Assembly: GCA_035606695.1 (NCBI GenBank)
Contig: DATNEW010000012.1
Span: 46,932 to 110,931 of the forward strand
Reading direction: 5' to 3'
Length of the DNA: 64,000 bases
From: Gemmatimonadaceae bacterium
Lineage (GTDB): Bacteria; Gemmatimonadota; Gemmatimonadetes; Gemmatimonadales; Gemmatimonadaceae
A program made the position numbers and the translations under genes. Shown piece after piece: positions 61,578 to 64,000 of this stretch (position 1 is the first letter of the stretch; each line of letters begins with the position of its first letter). Under the pieces are notes generated by a model. That model was not told the origin of the DNA. It was given only the letters and a program-made list of their open reading frames with translations, and did no database searches.

Positions 61578-61618
61578 TTGTCGACAACAGACAACCAGCG
61601 GTTGTCAAGTTGTGACAA
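61578..61618. promoter_or_regulatory. Cluster of TTGTC/GACAA inverted repeats upstream of cpaB
   Basis: TTGTCGACAA (61578-61587) is a perfect palindrome, and TTGTCAagttgTGACAA (61602-61618) a second one. GTCGACAACAGAC (61580-61592) occurs again at 63210, ahead of the pilin genes. The element begins 40 bp upstream of the cpaB start. TTGACA (minus strand, 61609 to 61604) might be a -35, but no matching -10 is evident. Probably a regulator-binding region. Confidence 0.55.
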
Positions 61619-61691
61619 GGATCACTTGTGGAGTACGACAAGGCATGAATCGGACCGCTCCCGACGGTAACGCGGACCTCCTATTTCATGC

Positions 61692-62123
61692 TCAAGGGGC
61701 GCGATGCCAGGGCAGCGTCGACGTCGCGCTGAGCGTGACGCTCGAGTGCCCGAATGTCCCGGCGAACGGCGTTATGAGAGGCATTGAATAGCTCAGTACG
61801 CTCACAGTCACGAGCTTCGACGAAGCGTCGAGCGAGACGTTGATCTGCGCGTCGGTCACGCCCGAGCCGCCCATGGGCAACGCGGCGTTCTTCACCGCCG
61901 TGCGCGCGAGCGACGCGTTCCCTACTGGATCCGTTTGTACGGCGGCGACACGCGCGCCTTCGCGCACGGCGGCGCGCAATCGCTCGTGCATGCCGAACAC
62001 GCGCGACATGTCGATGATGCCGAACACCATCATGAAGAAGAGAACGGCGATGAGCGCAAACTCGACCGACGATGAACCGAGCTCGCCGCGCAAGAATGTG
62101 CGCGCGCTTCGCGTTCTACACAC
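61692..62123 (-). CDS. TadE-like minor pilin (second)
   Basis: 143 residues from GTG 62123, which lies inside the end of the prepilin peptidase gene (8-bp overlap). SSSVEFALIAVLFFMMVFGI is the TadE segment with Glu in the processing-like position; then DMSRVFGMHERLRAAVREGA and a beta-rich head with GGSGVTDAQINVSLDASSKL. Together with the plus-strand TadE-like gene the locus has two TadE and one TadG-like protein. Ends 154 bp before cpaB. Confidence 0.88.
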   Translation of the reverse strand: MCRTRSARTFLRGELGSSSVEFALIAVLFFMMVFGIIDMSRVFGMHERLRAAVREGARVAAVQTDPVGNASLARTAVKNAALPMGGSGVTDAQINVSLDASSKLVTVSVLSYSMPLITPFAGTFGHSSVTLSATSTLPWHRAP

Positions 62124-62685
62124 GGAACCAACCGACGGCGAGCGCGCCGATCACGAGCGCCACGCCGTAGGGCATGAGCTGCGCGGTCGGTACGGCGGCC
62201 GCGTCGGGACGCACGCGGATGCTCATCGGCTTTCGGCGAATCGTGTTGACGAGAAGAATCATGTCGGCCGCGATGTGATTCGGCCGGCGCTGCCACAGCA
62301 ACATGCAGACGGCGAGCACGCCGCCGGCGATCGCCGTGACCGCGGCTGAGCGCAACACGCCATGAAAGCCAAGCCAGGCGCCGCACGCCGCGGCGAGCTT
62401 CACGTCACCTGCTCCGATCCATCGCAGCGCATGAAATGGAAGCCAGAGCAACAATCCGGTGACGAGCCCGCCGACGGCGAAGCCGAGTCCGTACAGCGGC
62501 GGCAGCGACGACATCGAGAACGCAATGCCGCCGACGAACAGCATCAGCACCAGGCGATTTGGTATGCGGCGCGATCGCAGATCGCTCGCCGCGACGGCGA
62601 CGAGCAGGGCGGTGAAGATCACGCCCGCGACGAGCGTGCCCATGTTCTGCTGAAACATGTGAAACATGTGAAACATGTGAAACAT
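62116..62685 (-). CDS. cpaA: Prepilin peptidase CpaA/TadV (A24 family)
   Basis: 189 residues from ATG 62685; GTG 62700 and ATGs 62676, 62667, 62658 and 62643 are all in frame because the 5' end is a 9-bp repeat. About six helices. The two catalytic aspartates are in VAASDLRSRRIPNRLVLMLF and WIGAGDVKLAAACGAWLGFH (GxGD-type). The enzyme cleaves the Flp leader after Gly13. The conserved part begins at MGTLVAGVIFTALLVAVAAS, so the repeat-coded MFHMFHMFHMFQ is probably an optional extension. Lies directly after the flp genes. Confidence 0.92.
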   Translation of the reverse strand: MFHMFHMFHMFQQNMGTLVAGVIFTALLVAVAASDLRSRRIPNRLVLMLFVGGIAFSMSSLPPLYGLGFAVGGLVTGLLLWLPFHALRWIGAGDVKLAAACGAWLGFHGVLRSAAVTAIAGGVLAVCMLLWQRRPNHIAADMILLVNTIRRKPMSIRVRPDAAAVPTAQLMPYGVALVIGALAVGWFRV

Positions 62686-62687
62686 GT
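62652..62687. repeat. 9-bp tandem repeat, four perfect copies, at the cpaA start
   Basis: GAAACATGT x4 (plus strand), read on the minus strand as ACATGTTTC, giving MFH repeats and four successive in-frame ATG codons. The repeat also makes a nearly self-complementary run (ACATGT). Confidence 0.95.
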
Positions 62688-62719
62688 CGGGGCGGTTCAC
62701 TCCGCTCGACTCGCCGCGC

Positions 62720-62887
62720 TCAAGGCGCGGCGAGGCTGCTCGTCGACGTCGTGAAGATGCTCTGCAATTGCTGGCCGAACGCCTTCACCACGGCGATGAC
62801 CGCGACCGCCACGAGCGCGAGGAGCAGCCCGTACTCCGTTACCGCGAGCCCGTCTTCATTGCTCAGAAAACTCTTCACATACCGCAT
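62720..62887 (-). CDS. flp: Flp-family type IVb pilin (copy 1)
   Basis: 55 residues from ATG 62887: MRYVKSFLSNEDG then LAVTEYGLLLALVAVAVIAV, ending QSIFTTSTSSLAAP. The Flp processing site is Gly13/Leu14, with Glu at +5 and Tyr at +6 (LAVTEY). The mature pilin is one hydrophobic helix plus a short tail. Very similar to the next pilin upstream; the difference is mainly AFGQQLQ versus TFRDQLK after the helix. Downstream of copy 2 by 60 bp, same strand. Confidence 0.95.
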   Translation of the reverse strand: MRYVKSFLSNEDGLAVTEYGLLLALVAVAVIAVVKAFGQQLQSIFTTSTSSLAAP

Positions 62888-62947
62888 GTCCTGCATTCCT
62901 CTTGGGCGACTGGTCGATGCAAGGCCCGGATCGGGCGCTACGCGCGA

Positions 62948-63115
62948 TCAGGGCGCCGCGAGGCTGCTGGTGGCGGTCGTGAAGATCGACTTCAGCTGAT
63001 CGCGGAACGTCTTGATGACGGCGATCACGGCGACGGCCACGAGCGCGAGGAGCAGACCGTACTCCGTCACGGCCAGACCATCTTCATTCTTCAGAAACTG
63101 GACGACGCGCTGCAT
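62948..63115 (-). CDS. flp: Flp-family type IVb pilin (copy 2)
   Basis: 55 residues from ATG 63115: MQRVVQFLKNEDG then LAVTEYGLLLALVAVAVIAV, ending KSIFTTATSSLAAP. Same Gly13/Leu14 cleavage site with Glu+5 and Tyr+6. First gene of the pilin operon, with a candidate sigma-54 promoter at 63172-63188. Longer in-frame readings to 63559 only add an unconserved N-terminus. Being first it may be the more strongly expressed pilin. Confidence 0.95.
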   Translation of the reverse strand: MQRVVQFLKNEDGLAVTEYGLLLALVAVAVIAVIKTFRDQLKSIFTTATSSLAAP

Positions 63116-63171
63116 TGTGCTTCTCCACGACTTCGGGGGTTCAAGTTGGCTTGCCCTTCGAGTGTGATCTA

Positions 63172-63188
63172 AAGCACGTGCCGTGCCT
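63172..63188 (-). promoter_or_regulatory. Candidate sigma-54 promoter of the pilin operon
   Basis: Read on the minus strand AGGCACGGCACGTGCTT: GG at -24 and GC at -12 with exactly ten bases between, and GGCACG as in the consensus TGGCACG-N4-TTGCW. It is about 60 bp ahead of the flp start at 63115. No NtrC-type activator is encoded in this window. Confidence 0.55.
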
Positions 63189-63209
63189 GAACGTTTGTCC
63201 AATTGCAAA

Positions 63210-63222
63210 GTCGACAACAGAC
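63210..63222. promoter_or_regulatory. 13-bp motif shared with the cpaB leader
   Basis: GTCGACAACAGAC, identical to 61580-61592 and in the same orientation relative to the genes. It lies 22 bp upstream of the sigma-54-like sequence, where an activator or modulator could bind. Confidence 0.5.
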
Positions 63223-63274
63223 GACGCGCGGGTGTTGAGAGAATGCTCACAAACGCTCTCGACACCCGCGCGTC
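63223..63274. terminator. Long GC-rich hairpin upstream of flp, possible end of the DUF3618 transcript
   Basis: GACGCGCGGGTGTTGAGAG (63223-63241) and CTCTCGACACCCGCGCGTC (63256-63274) pair over 19 bp with one mismatch and a 14-base loop. It is 50 bp after the DUF3618 stop and upstream of the pilin promoter, so it could isolate the two. No T run follows. Confidence 0.55.
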
Positions 63275-63323
63275 AATGCTTGTTTGTACTGCTGGAACCT
63301 CGAGCGCTCCAGGCGATGCGCGC

Positions 63324-63710
63324 TCAGTCTGCTCGCGCCGCGACCCCAGACGAGCCGGACGTACGCGGCGCACCGATCGCGCCCTTGAGCTCGTCCACCC
63401 AGCTCGTGACGCGCTGATCGAACGCTTGATGCACGCCGGACAACAACGTGGCCACCATGTCGTCGAGCGCCGAGCCGACCTTGCTGCTCGCGCCCTTCGT
63501 GGCCGTCGCGGTGACCGCCGCCGCCTTGATGTCCGCGCCCGATCCGCTGAGCAACACACCCGCGCCCACAGCCAGCGCGATCGCCGGCCACGGATGATCC
63601 TTCACCAGCTGCATCATGTTGAGCTTCTGCTCGAGCTCGGCCAGCGTGCTCGACATCCGCTCGCGGGTCAGCTCGATGTCGCGCCGGACGTCAGCCGTTG
63701 TTTCAGCCAT
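63324..63710 (-). CDS. DUF3618-domain membrane protein
   Basis: 128 residues from ATG 63710 (AAGGAGGACAAAGAATG, GGAGG nine bases upstream). The N-terminus TTADVRRDIELTRERMSSTL and AELEQKLNM is the DUF3618 signature, followed by a single hydrophobic segment (WPAIALAVGAGVLLSGSGAD). Starts inside the end of the holin-X-like gene (43-bp overlap), which is the usual gene pair in actinobacteria and relatives. Function unknown; thought to be envelope stress related from association only. Confidence 0.88.
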   Translation of the reverse strand: MAETTADVRRDIELTRERMSSTLAELEQKLNMMQLVKDHPWPAIALAVGAGVLLSGSGADIKAAAVTATATKGASSKVGSALDDMVATLLSGVHQAFDQRVTSWVDELKGAIGAPRTSGSSGVAARAD

Positions 63711-64000
63711 TCTTTGTCCTCCTTGAGCGTCGTCGCCGTTTCGTCGGGCGCGAGGGCCGCCGGCGACAAGAGAGCCAGGCCACGCTTCGCAAACCAGACC
63801 GCGAGCGCGCCGGTGATCACCAACACGATGAGCGCCCCGAGCCAGTACAGATCTTCGGGGAGCCACTGGTCGCCGACGAGCAGCACGAGACCGGTGAACA
63901 AGGAGAGTCCGCCGAGCAGCGCAAGCACGGCGCCCGTTGCGACGAATGCGGTGCCCTTGCCGATGCCTTCCACGATCCCGGCGATTTCCAGTCGGGCAAG
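63668..64000 (-). CDS. Phage-holin-family (holin-X/DUF1469-like) membrane protein, 5' end cut by window edge
   Basis: 110 residues visible; the frame is open to the right edge and reads LARLEIAGIVEGIGKGTAFV before a possible GTG at 63973, matching family members that have a longer helical N-terminus. Two helices: FVATGAVLALLGGLSLFTGL and LYWLGALIVLVITGALAVWF. The name holin is historical; these are chromosomal proteins usually paired with DUF3618. Overlaps the DUF3618 gene. Confidence 0.82.
   Translation of the reverse strand, partial: LARLEIAGIVEGIGKGTAFVATGAVLALLGGLSLFTGLVLLVGDQWLPEDLYWLGALIVLVITGALAVWFAKRGLALLSPAALAPDETATTLKEDKEWLKQRLTSGATSS

Noticed and set aside
62652..62687. Possible CRISPR or attachment site
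   Set aside because: The 9-bp units have no spacers and lie inside coding sequence; there is no integrase in the window.
63668..64000. Prophage holin
   Set aside because: The holin-X name is historical; the pairing with DUF3618 and the lack of phage genes indicate a chromosomal envelope protein.

Overview
The window is a GC-rich (about two thirds G+C), densely coded bacterial chromosome segment. Gene content points to a Gram-negative (diderm) heterotroph, most likely a member or relative of the Gemmatimonadota: a beta-barrel outer-membrane protein, TonB-type proteins, a secretin-based Tad pilus, a Ser/Thr kinase fused to TPRs, several secreted zinc peptidases, and an actinobacterial/Gemmatimonadota-style SufBCD-SufU-SufS operon. 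The phylum assignment is inferred from gene content and style; there is no rRNA or other marker here. I saw no tRNA, rRNA, CRISPR array, prophage or insertion sequence.

Layout. 1-1.4 kb: a marR-type regulator and a ring-cleaving-dioxygenase/glyoxalase gene (cut by the left edge) with an MhqR-like palindrome upstream. 1.4-12.8 kb: secreted TonB-C-like protein, LLM flavin oxidoreductase, TonB, bifunctional aspartokinase/homoserine dehydrogenase, M28 peptidase, a nested palindromic repeat, alpha/beta hydrolase, two tandem matrixin-like metalloproteases and a thioredoxin-reductase-like flavoprotein. 12.8-15.2 kb: ECF sigma, zinc anti-sigma and PDZ protein operon. 15.5-24.1 kb: serine hydrolase, outer-membrane barrel, MIP18-family protein, RNase D, AI-2E-type transporter, PLP enzyme, thioesterase, hydrolase and ICMT-like methyltransferase. 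24.4-35.7 kb: 7Fe ferredoxin, molybdenum hydroxylase small and large subunits (FAD subunit displaced to 33.9 kb), YhbY, HipBA, M23 lipoprotein, DUF4142 protein, kinase-TPR and a double-FHA membrane protein. 35.8-41.9 kb: suf operon (sufB-C-D-U-Rieske-S-YciI). 42-47.7 kb: two M20-type peptidases and a WtpABC-like molybdate/tungstate importer. 47.8-52.6 kb: NatAB-like exporter, a paralogous pair of proteins with RAMA-like C-termini and a neutral zinc peptidase. 52.7-63.1 kb: a Tad (Flp) pilus locus. 63.3-64 kb: DUF3618 and holin-X-like membrane proteins.

The genes form several coherent groups. The molybdenum hydroxylase needs Moco and Fe-S clusters; the WtpABC importer and the suf operon in the same window could supply them. 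The Tad locus has prepilins (two Flp), prepilin peptidase, minor pilins (three TadE/TadG-type), secretin, CpaB, TadZ, motor ATPase and the TadB/TadC platform; no TadD/CpaD is seen. Its motor ATPase carries a C-terminal GrpE-like domain, which is the most unusual protein architecture in the window. Both outward ends of the Tad locus have sequences fitting the sigma-54 -24/-12 pattern.

The window is also rich in short repeats: 8-12 bp tandem repeats (some in frame at the 5' ends of pilus genes and some spanning stop codons), a 4-unit array of 23-bp hairpins, a 56-bp tandem duplication, and a dispersed inverted-repeat family with GTCATCC-type ends between genes.
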